Positions 20,731-33,281 of a stretch of DNA of 64,000 nt are shown here, one piece after another. Source of the stretch: an uncultured Aquiluna sp. (GTDB lineage Bacteria; Actinomycetota; Actinomycetes; Actinomycetales; Microbacteriaceae); NCBI GenBank assembly GCA_905182225.1, contig CAJJAJ010000009.1:62001-126000 (forward strand). The letters run 5' to 3'. Under the pieces are notes generated by a model. It had not been told where the DNA came from and searched no databases. It saw only the letters and a program-made list of their open reading frames with translations. Every line of letters starts with the position of its first letter. Position 1 is the first letter of the stretch. Position numbers and translations under genes: made by a program.

Positions 20731-22224
20731 ATGGCAATCCAGGAGAACAACAAGGCTAAATCCCTAAGGGGTCTGTTCAGTTCCAAGAAAAAAGGCCACG
20801 TTTCAACTGCATCCAAGTCCGATTTCCCGATAGTCCAAGCTATGGCAGCTGGTCAAGAAGTCGGAGACAAGGCACTTCAAAAGAGTGCGAAGAAGCACCT
20901 TTGGATGCACTTCACTCGCCACAGCCCCTACAACAAAATCGACATGACCATTATTCAGAAGGCCGATGGTCACTACCTAACTGACTCAAAGGGCCGCAGG
21001 GTCATCGACGGATTATCCGGGCTCTTCACGGTCAACGCTGGTCACGGAAGGCAAGAACTGGCTGATGCTGCTGCCAAGCAAACCATGGAGCTTGACTTCA
21101 TGCCGCTTTGGTCCTACGCCCATCCAAGAGCGGTCGAGCTTGCCGAAAGATTGATTTCATACGCACCAAAGGACATGACCCGAATCTTTTTCACCACTGG
21201 TGGAGGCGAAGCGGTGGAATCAGCTTGGAAGATCGCCAAGCAGTATTTCAAGATGACGGGAAAACCGCTGAAACACAAGGTGATTTCCCGACAGACCGCC
21301 TATCACGGCACAAGCCACGGCGCGCTGTCAATAACTGGAATTGCCGCCTTCAAGCAGATGTTTGAGCCGCTTGTGCCATCGACATTCCGAATCCCGAACA
21401 CTAACTGGTATCGAGCAGACCCACGCTTCAAAACCGAGGATGAATTCGCGCTCTGGGCTGCCAACCGCCTAGAAGAAGTCATCTTGTTTGAGGGGCCCGA
21501 TACAGTTGCGGCTTTCTTTGTTGAGCCAATTCAAAATGCTGGTGGATGCTTCACGGCACCAAAAAGCTACTTCAAGCGCATTCGCGAAATCTGCGACAAG
21601 TACGACGTGATCCTGGTCGCTGATGAAACCATCACCGGCTTTGGCCGAACCGGCGAAATGTTTGGATCGCAGCGGTACGACATAAACCCAGACATGATGA
21701 TCACCGCCAAGGCGATCACTTCTGGTGTCGCACCGCTCGGCGCTCTATTCATCAAGGAAAAATACTTCACTCCCTTCAACGAGGGGACCGTCACTCTTGC
21801 CCATGGCTATACGTTTGCAGCCCACCCGGTCGCGTGCGCAGTTGCATTGGCAAACTTGGACATCTATGACAAGGAAAGGCTGGTCGACAACGTCCGCACC
21901 AACTCTCCTATCTTCCGGAAAACACTTGAAAAGCTGAAGGACCTGCCCATCGTTGGAGACGTCAGAGGCGATGGTTACTTCTTCGCGATAGAGCTAGTTC
22001 GGAACCAGGAAACTAAGGAGTCTCTCACCCGAGAGGAATCCGAGAAAATTCTTCGAGGTTTCTTGAATAGCGCTCTCTACGAACAGGGGCTCTACTGCCG
22101 AGCTGACGATCGTGGCGATCCAGTAATTCAGCTTGCTCCTCCCCTTACTTGCGGTCCGAAGGAATTCGAAGAGATCGAGCAAATACTGAGGTCGGTCCTA
22201 ATAGAAGCCGGGAAGCGACTCTAA
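20731..22224 (+). CDS. Class III aminotransferase, probable putrescine (diamine):pyruvate aminotransferase
   Basis: FTTGGGEAVESAWKIAKQYF, ADETITGFGRTGEMFGSQRY, TAKAITSGVAPLGALFIKE; next to polyamine transport/catabolism genes. Confidence 0.8.
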   Translation: MAIQENNKAKSLRGLFSSKKKGHVSTASKSDFPIVQAMAAGQEVGDKALQKSAKKHLWMHFTRHSPYNKIDMTIIQKADGHYLTDSKGRRVIDGLSGLFTVNAGHGRQELADAAAKQTMELDFMPLWSYAHPRAVELAERLISYAPKDMTRIFFTTGGGEAVESAWKIAKQYFKMTGKPLKHKVISRQTAYHGTSHGALSITGIAAFKQMFEPLVPSTFRIPNTNWYRADPRFKTEDEFALWAANRLEEVILFEGPDTVAAFFVEPIQNAGGCFTAPKSYFKRIREICDKYDVILVADETITGFGRTGEMFGSQRYDINPDMMITAKAITSGVAPLGALFIKEKYFTPFNEGTVTLAHGYTFAAHPVACAVALANLDIYDKERLVDNVRTNSPIFRKTLEKLKDLPIVGDVRGDGYFFAIELVRNQETKESLTREESEKILRGFLNSALYEQGLYCRADDRGDPVIQLAPPLTCGPKEFEEIEQILRSVLIEAGKRL

Positions 22225-22245
22225 TTTTGTGATTTTTGCACAGGT

Positions 22246-22265
22246 CCCAGAGTCAAAATTCTGGG
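22246..22265 (+). terminator. Weak hairpin between aminotransferase and ogt
   Basis: CCCAGA-gtcaaaat-TCTGGG, 6-bp stem with no clear U-tract. Confidence 0.25.
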
Positions 22266-22295
22266 TCTACTGGAAACTTTGCAATACTTCTTGAC

Positions 22296-22793
22296 ATGAC
22301 AGAACTATCGTCGCTCAAGCTCATCAAATCCCCCATAGGGCAAATTTCCATAGGGGCTAGCCAGGCTGGCGTCGCTCGACTAGAAATTTTGCCGCCCGGT
22401 TCCGTTCGAATTGAATTTTCAGACTCGGCGAAAGCACACCGTTTTGCTCTAGATGCGGCCGATCAGCTTTCCGAATTCTTCGAGGGCTCTAGAAAGGACT
22501 TCTCAGTTCCTTTGGACATAGCTGGAACTGCGTTCCAGCTGGCAGTCTGGACGCAAATAGCCAAGCTCGACTTCGGTGAACAAAAAACCTACGCGGAGTT
22601 GGCCTTAGCAGTCGGGAATCCAAAGGCCGTCCGAGCAGTCGGTGGTGCCGTGGGCGCCAACCCAGTGCCACTACTGGTCGGTTGTCACAGGATTTTAGGT
22701 GCACAGAGACGAATTACTGGTTACTCCGGTGGCGAGGGTCTTGTTACCAAGCGTTGGCTATTGGACTTTGAGCAGATTGAGTACAAAGAGTGA
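22296..22793 (+). CDS. ogt: Methylated-DNA-protein cysteine methyltransferase (MGMT/Ogt family, variant active site)
   Basis: TAFQLAVWTQIAKLDFGEQKTYAELALAVGNPKAVRAVGGAVGANPVPLLVGCHRILGAQRRITGYSGG; ATG at 22296 better than the 22236 ORF start. Confidence 0.9.
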   Translation: MTELSSLKLIKSPIGQISIGASQAGVARLEILPPGSVRIEFSDSAKAHRFALDAADQLSEFFEGSRKDFSVPLDIAGTAFQLAVWTQIAKLDFGEQKTYAELALAVGNPKAVRAVGGAVGANPVPLLVGCHRILGAQRRITGYSGGEGLVTKRWLLDFEQIEYKE

Positions 22794-23344
22794 ACAACGC
22801 CTCCCAAAATCTCGTCAGGTGCCCTTGGGTAAGCGCGCACGACATATACATCAACTACCACGACAATGAGTGGGGCAAAGAACTCAGGGGGCAGCGAAAC
22901 CTGTTCGAAAAGATGACACTTGAAGGTTTTCAGGCAGGCCTAAGCTGGCTAACAATCCTGAAGCGAAGGGAAGGCTTTCGGGAAGCTTTTGAGAACTTTG
23001 AACTAGAAAAAGTCGCAGCCTTTGACGAATCGAAGATCGAAGAGCTAATGTCCGATACGGGCATAATCCGGAATAGAGCCAAAATATCCGCCGCCGTAAA
23101 TAATGCTCGGGTAATCCTTGATCAGTCTTTGGACCTAACCGAAATTCTTTGGTCTTTCGCCCCAAGCCCATCGTCATCCGGCAGATCTCAAGAATCGATC
23201 ACAACGACCCCAGAGTCCGATGCTCTCAGCAAAGAGCTCAAGCGACTCGGAATAAAATTCGTGGGCTCCACAACCATGTATGCCCTTATGCAATCAACTG
23301 GAATGGTGAAGGATCACTCAGTAAATTGCTTCTTATCTAGCTGA
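22790..23344 (+). CDS. tag: DNA-3-methyladenine glycosylase I
   Basis: RCPWVSAHDIYINYHDNEWGKELRGQRNLFEKMTLEGFQAGLSWLTILKRREGFREAF; GTGA start/stop overlap with ogt. Confidence 0.93.
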   Translation: MNNASQNLVRCPWVSAHDIYINYHDNEWGKELRGQRNLFEKMTLEGFQAGLSWLTILKRREGFREAFENFELEKVAAFDESKIEELMSDTGIIRNRAKISAAVNNARVILDQSLDLTEILWSFAPSPSSSGRSQESITTTPESDALSKELKRLGIKFVGSTTMYALMQSTGMVKDHSVNCFLSS

Positions 23345-23387
23345 AAATTTTTGTGCACTGACTACATTTAGTAGCTAGAGGAGCCAT

Positions 23388-23873
23388 ATGTCGCCAGAGG
23401 AATTCAACCGAGTGTTTCGCGCTCAGTTGCCAATGATCAGCGCATATTTGTCCAGGCGAGTTCCGTTCAGCGACGTCGAGGATCTAGCATCAGACCTTTT
23501 TGAGATTGCCTGGAGCAAGAAAGAGCAAATTCCTGAGGGCTTCGAATTACCGTGGCTTTACAAAACAGCTCGGTATCTGGTCTCCAACTTTCACCGCAAG
23601 CAATCTGGGCGCAATGGCATCCTCGCCAGGCTCGCCGAACCAGTAGCAGCACCCTCCGCCGAATCAATCGCCCTGGCAGATATAGAGCTGAGCGATGCTT
23701 TTGCCGGCCTGATTCCAGCGGAGCGAGAAATAATTTCGCTTTGGGCGCTGGAAGGTCTTTCAAACGCAGAAATTTCGAAAGTCCTCGAGATGTCCGAAAA
23801 TGCGGCAGCGATAAGGCTAACCCGGGCAAAGCAAAAACTAAAAGGTTTGCTAAATCTTGAAAATATTCGGTAG
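23388..23873 (+). CDS. ECF-type RNA polymerase sigma factor
   Basis: sigma2 (DVEDLASDLFEIAWSKKEQIP) and sigma4 (IPAEREIISLWALEGLSNAEISKVLEMSENAAAIRLTRAKQKLKG). Confidence 0.9.
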   Translation: MSPEEFNRVFRAQLPMISAYLSRRVPFSDVEDLASDLFEIAWSKKEQIPEGFELPWLYKTARYLVSNFHRKQSGRNGILARLAEPVAAPSAESIALADIELSDAFAGLIPAEREIISLWALEGLSNAEISKVLEMSENAAAIRLTRAKQKLKGLLNLENIR

Positions 23874-23892
23874 CTGGTTACGCATAACTGAC

Positions 23893-25287
23893 ATGAACGA
23901 AGAATTTGAACTCCAGAAAAGAATCGCCTCAGCTGATCCTGGGAGAGATGCTCCCGTACTAGACCACACCGTTGTCACAGGGGCATCCCTCGGCAAACCC
24001 CGCAGACAGTTCGGCTTTCGCGGACTAAGGCTTGGGGTCGGGGTTGGCAGCTTCTCGCTTGCAGCTACCGCGGTAGCGCTTGCTGTTACCCTGCCTGCGG
24101 TCATGACGCCTCCTGCGTTGTTCACCGTCGCCGATTCATCGGGTGGTGGCCAGAAGCTGAGCTCAGATGCCGCGAGCACCTCAGACATGGCAGAGTCCTC
24201 GGTTTATTGGCCCGGCTGGATGAGCTACGAATACAACGCAGGCTCAGCAGTAAGCAATGCGACTGGCAACGGTCAAGTTTTTCAAGGAAAACTTGTCGGT
24301 GACCCCCTAGAGATCTTGAAAAGAATGAGCATTCTGTTTGGAGTTACTGGCGAACCAGTTCGTGACGAGTGGTCAGACGACAGCTACCCGAGCTATTCGA
24401 TAACTGAAGAAAACGCCTACCTCGGTATCTATTGGAGCAGAACCGGTACGTGGTCATTCTCAAATTGGACCAATTACCAATACGACTGCGTGGAAGATGC
24501 ACCGGAAACTTCAAATGACAAACGCCAACCCTGTGAGCCTCAACCGACCCCCGAACTAATCCCCTCGGCCTCAGAACTTAGAGGCGAAGCGGTTTCGCTG
24601 CTCGAGCAAGTCGGTCTGGATTTTCAAGCGGATTCGATAACCATTTACCGTGACGATTGGGGAGCATACGCTTATCTTCCCTACCTGACCGGGGGCATAG
24701 ACAGCGGCTTGGCAACATACTTGAACTGGGGAATGGATGGCCAGCTGACCTACTTCTCTAGCCACAGCATTGAGCTTGTCGCCAGGGGTTCATTTGACAC
24801 TGTTTCAGCCGTCGACGCGGTCAGTCGCATTTCGGAGGGTCGCTGGTACGGAAGCCCTCCAGAGAGCTTCTACCGGGCTCTTGAGGGCCAGATGGTAGCC
24901 GATTCAAGGATGGCGAGTAGCGAACCAGTAGAGTCTGGAATTAGCGACGAGATTCAGTCCGAACCCTACTTGGAGAATGGAACAGCGCCTGCCACAGAAC
25001 CTGGAGCTGTCTCAATCGACGAGCCTTACATAGAGGATCCGATTCAAAACTATGAGCCAGAAATCACCCAGCTAACCGTTGAACGGGCCGAAGCGACCAT
25101 GCTGTCAGTTTGGGACTCCTTGGGAAACTACTGGCTAGTGCCGGGATATTTGCTGTTCAACGATCAGAGTTGGTTCGATTCGGTCATTTCGTTGGAAGAA
25201 GGAGTTCTTGAACTTCCCGAACCAATGGTCATGCTTCCAATGGATGTGAATCAAAAGGGGCCTGCTGTCTCGGAGATGATCGACTAG
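23893..25287 (+). CDS. Membrane-anchored protein with large acidic exported domain; candidate anti-sigma/sensor partner of the ECF sigma factor
   Basis: Short cytoplasmic N-terminus, single TM (GSFSLAATAVALAVTLPAVM), acidic Tyr/Trp-rich ectodomain; immediately downstream of ECF gene. ATG 23893 preferred to TTG 23857. Confidence 0.6.
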   Translation: MNEEFELQKRIASADPGRDAPVLDHTVVTGASLGKPRRQFGFRGLRLGVGVGSFSLAATAVALAVTLPAVMTPPALFTVADSSGGGQKLSSDAASTSDMAESSVYWPGWMSYEYNAGSAVSNATGNGQVFQGKLVGDPLEILKRMSILFGVTGEPVRDEWSDDSYPSYSITEENAYLGIYWSRTGTWSFSNWTNYQYDCVEDAPETSNDKRQPCEPQPTPELIPSASELRGEAVSLLEQVGLDFQADSITIYRDDWGAYAYLPYLTGGIDSGLATYLNWGMDGQLTYFSSHSIELVARGSFDTVSAVDAVSRISEGRWYGSPPESFYRALEGQMVADSRMASSEPVESGISDEIQSEPYLENGTAPATEPGAVSIDEPYIEDPIQNYEPEITQLTVERAEATMLSVWDSLGNYWLVPGYLLFNDQSWFDSVISLEEGVLELPEPMVMLPMDVNQKGPAVSEMID

Positions 25288-26021
25288 AAGCCTTCTGGCA
25301 CGAACAGTTCTACTATTCGACCTGAAATTCTGGCTTCTAAGCCAGCAAGCTTTGCAACTTTTGGTATCTCCGAACTGGATTCAAGCCCTGTCTCAAGGAT
25401 TGCTTTGGCAAAAGCGCCCTTTGCTTTTTTATTGAAGTGATTCAGCGCTCTGCCACTGTTGGCGTCTAACACCTCTAAGAAAAAAGAACCTTTGTCTTTA
25501 GGAATGGGATTCAAAGAAACATATGCTTTTGATCTCATGTCTAAAATTTCACCCGTGAGCCTAGGCCAGACGTCTGTATGGGCAGCCGCCCAAAGTTTGG
25601 AAAGAGAAACACCTGGAAGCAAAGAGCCCGCGGAAAGCCGATAGTAAGGGATTCGCTCAAGAGCAGGAACCAGCCCAAACAAAGAAGACTGTATGAACAT
25701 CTGATGTTGTGCTCGTAGAAGTGCATCTTTGGAAAGCTCATCGTAACCAAGTGCGTCATACAGCACACCCGTGTAGCGCTGCAGGGCAGGCATTGTCCCG
25801 GAAGTCATAATCTCTAGGTTTGCCTGAATATCTCTTCTGTTTGTCTTGCCAAGCTTTAGGGACTTTGCAGCCGCCTCTTCGTCCTGGCACAGCTGGACTA
25901 AAGCATCTATCGCAACATCTCTTGCGGGATCCAAAGCTGCCCAAATTATTGCGGCTTTATCTATGGAAACACCAACGCCGCCGGGACGCTTGGTCTCCGA
26001 CGGCGGCAGTAGAACTAGCAT
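25284..26021 (-). CDS. yaaA: YaaA family (DUF328) peroxide-stress protein
   Basis: MLVLLPPSETKRPGG start; LNPIPKDKGSFFLEVLDANSGRALNHFNKKAKGAFAKAIL. Confidence 0.85.
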   Translation of the reverse strand: MLVLLPPSETKRPGGVGVSIDKAAIIWAALDPARDVAIDALVQLCQDEEAAAKSLKLGKTNRRDIQANLEIMTSGTMPALQRYTGVLYDALGYDELSKDALLRAQHQMFIQSSLFGLVPALERIPYYRLSAGSLLPGVSLSKLWAAAHTDVWPRLTGEILDMRSKAYVSLNPIPKDKGSFFLEVLDANSGRALNHFNKKAKGAFAKAILETGLESSSEIPKVAKLAGLEARISGRIVELFVPEGF

Positions 26022-26290
26022 TTAGCTAACTAAGTGAGCGTCCCTGACCACAAGAGTCAGAGTGTCATGCTCCATAGACAAAAAGCCACCCGCTTCAGTC
26101 TCGGCAACAACTTTCCCGCCGTCGGCTGTAGTGACTCTGATTGAGCCCGGAATCAGGATTGCAAGCATGGGCTCATGTCCAGCCAGTAATCCAATCTCGC
26201 CCTCTGAAGTTTTCGCAATGACCATAGATGCCTCGCCGGACCAAATTTCGCGGTCCGCGGCAACTAAGTTCACCTGAATAAGGTTGGACA

Positions 26291-26291
<1 letters not shown>
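26022..26291 (-). CDS. atpC: ATP synthase F1 epsilon subunit
   Basis: VNLVAADREIWSGEASMVIAKTSEGEIGLLAGHEPMLAIL; end of atp operon. Confidence 0.95.
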
Positions 26292-27742
<1,451 letters not shown>

Positions 27743-28642
27743 TTAGTCCTCGGACACCGTTGAGAGCGCATCTGCGCCTCCAACAATTTCCGAAATTTGC
27801 TGGGTGATCTCTGCCTGACGCGCCTGGTTGGAGAGTCTGGTGTAGTTCAGGATTAACTTTTCAGCGTTGTCTGTTGCGCTCTTCATCGCTTTTTGTCTTG
27901 CGGCATGCTCCGCAGCCGCGGACTGGAGCATTTTGTTGTAAACGCGGTTTTCAATGTAAACCGGAAGCAAACTGTCAAGAACCTTTTCTACCTCAGGCTC
28001 GAACTCGTAAAGTGGGTGAACTTCACTCTCTTCGGCCTCCTGCTCAACGATTTCTAGGGGCAACAACCTGGTGGTGTTTGGCTCCTGGACCATCATGGAA
28101 ACGAATTGGTTCCCCACAAGATAAATCTGGTCAACACCACCGTCTTCAGTCGGCTTGATGAACAGATCTGTTATTTCATCGGCAATCTCGCGAGCGGTCT
28201 CTAAAGTTGGGACGTCGGTACCGCCGGTCCACTCCTTTTGCGCTGCACGCTGGCGGAACTTGAAGTTCGCGACTGCCTTTCGCCCTACTAGGTAGTAAAG
28301 AACCTCTTGGCCCTGGTCTTTTAGAAGTTTTGTCAGCTGCTCAACTTCTTTGAGGACAGATGAAGAAAACGCTCCGGCAAGACCTCGGTCAGACGTAAAT
28401 ACCACAATCGCGGAACGAGTAGGCGACTCAATTTTGCGAGTAAGTGGGTGGTCAACATCGGAGTAGGTCGCTACTGCGGAAACAGCCTTGTTAACAGCCC
28501 GGGTATACGGATTTGACGCGCTCACACGCTGCTGTGCCTTTTGGATTCTCGATGCCGAGATTAACTCCATTGCACGGGTGATCTTCTTGGTCGTCTTGGC
28601 AGACCTAATTTTCTGCCTATAGACCCGAAGTTGCGATCCCAT
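27743..28642 (-). CDS. atpG: ATP synthase F1 gamma subunit
   Basis: [37 protein letters not shown]. Confidence 0.97.
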   Translation of the reverse strand: MGSQLRVYRQKIRSAKTTKKITRAMELISASRIQKAQQRVSASNPYTRAVNKAVSAVATYSDVDHPLTRKIESPTRSAIVVFTSDRGLAGAFSSSVLKEVEQLTKLLKDQGQEVLYYLVGRKAVANFKFRQRAAQKEWTGGTDVPTLETAREIADEITDLFIKPTEDGGVDQIYLVGNQFVSMMVQEPNTTRLLPLEIVEQEAEESEVHPLYEFEPEVEKVLDSLLPVYIENRVYNKMLQSAAAEHAARQKAMKSATDNAEKLILNYTRLSNQARQAEITQQISEIVGGADALSTVSED

Positions 28643-28662
28643 AACCTAACCCTTACTTGTCT

Positions 28663-30300
<1,638 letters not shown>

Positions 30301-30330
30301 TGGTTCCTCTGCTTACTTGTTGGTTTCAAC

Positions 30331-31122
30331 TCAACCGAGTTGCAATCTTGCGTTTTGAAGTTTTGTGAGAACGGTGGCATCCAAGACTTCACCGTTCACG
30401 GTGATGTGCAATCCACCGATTATTTCTTGTTCTATCTCAACATTAAGTTGAAGTTCTCTACCAAAAACTTTCGTCAATGCTGACGACAATCTTGATAGTT
30501 GATCTTCGGACAGCTCTTTTGAGGCCCGAATATTTGCAACCGATTCGCCAGCGAACTCGGCAATCCAGATCCCATACTGCTCAAGAACTTCAGCAAATCG
30601 CTTAAAGGTTCTCGAGTGAACAGCCTGACCGGCCAAGATGCTCGTGGTTTCAGTTGCTTTATTATTCAAAAGCTTTGCAACTAGAACCATTTTCGCCTCT
30701 ACCGATGCTCTGGTCGAAGACAGCGCTAGCTCTAGCTGTGGATCGGAAGAAACTAACTGACCGACGGCAAACAATTCCGCTTGGACGGCATCGATGTCTT
30801 TTGACGCAGCTGCTGCAGCTCGAACACCCAAAGCTTCGGCGGTTAGCGCCAAGTCTCTAGTCGCAGACCATCGCATTTGAGCCATTTTGCCCAGCAGTCC
30901 CACGGTTTCCTTCGAAAGCTTAGGTCCAAATACGGCCTCAACTAGCTTGGACTTGCCTGCGGCCTGGGCCGAAGGATCGGAGAGCGCCGAACGAAGCTGT
31001 GGGCTTGAAAGCAAAGCGTTGGTGGCAGCAAAAAGCTCGCTAGTCATAAGCAGGCCAACTTTGCCGAGCTTGGAAAGTTCCTGCTCGGCTAATAGCCTTG
31101 ATTGCCTCGTGCTTGATGCCAC
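30331..31122 (-). CDS. atpH: ATP synthase F1 delta subunit
   Basis: C-terminal LRASKELSEDQLSRLSSALTKVFGRELQLNVEIEQEIIGGLHITVNGEVLDATVLTKLQNARLQL; operon position. Confidence 0.93.
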   Translation of the reverse strand: MASSTRQSRLLAEQELSKLGKVGLLMTSELFAATNALLSSPQLRSALSDPSAQAAGKSKLVEAVFGPKLSKETVGLLGKMAQMRWSATRDLALTAEALGVRAAAAASKDIDAVQAELFAVGQLVSSDPQLELALSSTRASVEAKMVLVAKLLNNKATETTSILAGQAVHSRTFKRFAEVLEQYGIWIAEFAGESVANIRASKELSEDQLSRLSSALTKVFGRELQLNVEIEQEIIGGLHITVNGEVLDATVLTKLQNARLQLG

Positions 31123-31125
31123 TTT

Positions 31126-31677
31126 TTACTTCGCCTTCTTGCCTTCTAGTTCAGCTATGAACTCATCAACGACCCTATTGGCAACCTTGTCATCGTCTAG
31201 CTTTTCGCCAACTATGCGAGAAGCCAGTTCGATTGCTAGTGCGCCAATCTCTCCCCTAAGTGCGTTTGCTGCTGAGTCTCGCTCAGCCAGCAAACTCGCC
31301 TTTGTTGTTTCGGAGAGTCGGTCTGCATCTTTTGCCGCCTGCTGCTTCAGTTCCGCAAGAATCGCGGCCCCTTCGGCTCGAGCATCTTCTCTAATCGACG
31401 ACGACTCGGCTCGAAGTTGAGCCTTGTCGGCCTCAACCTCTGCAGTGCGAGCCTCAGCTGCTTTCTGCGCAGCCTCGGCGTCGGCAAGCCTGCCTTCGAT
31501 TGCCTGTGCCCTCTCGTCGAGCATTCTTTTGAATCCAGGCAAAACCTTGAACCAGAAGAACACCAAAAGAACTACGAAGACAACTGACGACCAGAGAATG
31601 TCATAGTCAGCCGGCAACAGTGGGTTAGGCGTTTCGGCCCCCTCTGGTGCGGCTGCTGCAAGAATTCTGGAAATCAT
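31126..31677 (-). CDS. atpF: ATP synthase Fo subunit b
   Basis: N-terminal TM followed by long Ala/Glu-rich coiled coil; operon position. Confidence 0.94.
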   Translation of the reverse strand: MISRILAAAAPEGAETPNPLLPADYDILWSSVVFVVLLVFFWFKVLPGFKRMLDERAQAIEGRLADAEAAQKAAEARTAEVEADKAQLRAESSSIREDARAEGAAILAELKQQAAKDADRLSETTKASLLAERDSAANALRGEIGALAIELASRIVGEKLDDDKVANRVVDEFIAELEGKKAK

Positions 31678-31692
31678 CGTTTTATCGCTTTC

Positions 31693-31944
<252 letters not shown>

Positions 31945-32766
31945 TTAGTGTTCGTCTGCTAATGCCAACTGGATGTAGACAGTAGTCAGAAGTGTAAATA
32001 CGTAAGCCTGCAAAACCGAAACCAAGATCTCAAAAAGAGTAAAGGCAAAACCAAATAGAAGAGTTCCGACCCCGAATAGGCTCATGAGCCCATCGGCCTG
32101 AAAAAAGAAGAACTGCGTTGCCGAGAAACAAAGAACCAGCAGCAAGTGGCCGGCAATCATGTTCATCAGCAATCGAAGCGCCAAGGTGACCGGACGCAAG
32201 ATAAAAGTCGACAACAGTTCAATCGGAGTAACCAAAATGTAGAAAGGCTTTGGAACTCCGGAAGGGAATAGTGAGTTCTTGAAGAACTTGATACCGTGCT
32301 TCCTGGTTCCAGCGTAGATAAAGGTCACGTAGGCAACTCCGGCAAGGACAAGTGGGATACCAATCACAGAAGTTCCCGCGATGTTTGCAAACGGAATAAT
32401 GCCGGTGATGTTCATTCCAAACACCATGAAGAAGATTGTGGTCAGTAGCGGAAGGAAGCGTTCTCCATCTTTTTCACCCAGTTGATCGTGGGCAATTGAC
32501 TTCCGAACGAAATTCAGCGCTAGCTCACCGAGCAATTGAAAACGGCCAGGAACTACGTTTCCGGTCTTGACCGCCTTATTAAACTTTGCGGTCCACAGCC
32601 AGAAAATAACAATCAACAGGACCATGACAATCAACCGAATCATCATGATTCGATTTATTGCAAAAGGAGTGCCGGCGAAAGCGACTATTTCGGGATAAAA
32701 CTCGAAAATGCTCGGGGGGCTGAACTCCCCATCTTCGGCCCTAAACAGGCTCAGCGCACTTAACAA
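31945..32766 (-). CDS. atpB: ATP synthase Fo subunit a
   Basis: PVTLALRLLMNMIAGHLLLVL, FEILVSVLQAYVFTLLTTVYIQLALADEH. Confidence 0.96.
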   Translation of the reverse strand: MLSALSLFRAEDGEFSPPSIFEFYPEIVAFAGTPFAINRIMMIRLIVMVLLIVIFWLWTAKFNKAVKTGNVVPGRFQLLGELALNFVRKSIAHDQLGEKDGERFLPLLTTIFFMVFGMNITGIIPFANIAGTSVIGIPLVLAGVAYVTFIYAGTRKHGIKFFKNSLFPSGVPKPFYILVTPIELLSTFILRPVTLALRLLMNMIAGHLLLVLCFSATQFFFFQADGLMSLFGVGTLLFGFAFTLFEILVSVLQAYVFTLLTTVYIQLALADEH

Positions 32767-32876
32767 CGTTGTTCTCCTGGTCTGGGCGGCATACTTCAGT
32801 CCGCGAGATGATCATGGATTTGTTCTTAGTATAAAAGAAGCAAGGCGCCTCGTGCAGCAAAATCGGAAAAAAGTGA

Positions 32877-33281
32877 CTAATTCCCGACAGTTGGAACCCT
32901 GCCCTTGAGAACCAGCCAAGAATCTATGGCCAAGCCACCAAGCACGGTTGCCACGACCGCGAAGAAAAACACCGGACCAGCAAAGCCCTCTGCGTTCTGT
33001 AAGGCGAGCAAGACCCCTGCGAACAACAAAAATTTGAACAACCAGCCGCCAAGCACTGTGGCGTAGAAGCCGTTCAGTGAAAATTTGCCGCCGAACCAGA
33101 TGCTCAGAATCGTCATCGTGCCAAACAGGGCGGAGACTCCAGCGCCTAACAGAGCCGCGAAAACTCCTGGCAATTGATAAAACAGATAACCCAGCAGAGA
33201 GCCGACAATCGCTATTGCAACCGCCAACAATGTGCTGAGCCTTAGTGCTTTGGAAAATAAGGTGTCTGAACTATTTGCCAA
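32877..33281 (-). CDS. AtpI-like small membrane protein
   Basis: 134 aa, four predicted TMs, between wecA-like gene and atpB. Confidence 0.75.
   Translation of the reverse strand: MANSSDTLFSKALRLSTLLAVAIAIVGSLLGYLFYQLPGVFAALLGAGVSALFGTMTILSIWFGGKFSLNGFYATVLGGWLFKFLLFAGVLLALQNAEGFAGPVFFFAVVATVLGGLAIDSWLVLKGRVPTVGN

Noticed and set aside
18577-23357. Similar AT-rich words GCACAATTTTCA (18577-18588) and TGCACAAAAATTTTCA (minus strand, 23342-23357), considered as a shared operator
   Set aside because: Only two imperfect occurrences, one outside the polyamine cluster; expected by chance in AT-rich intergenic DNA
32766-32877. Possible promoter (TATACT-like -10 on the minus strand near 32828-32833) upstream of atpB
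   Set aside because: No convincing -35 at proper spacing; not supportable from sequence alone
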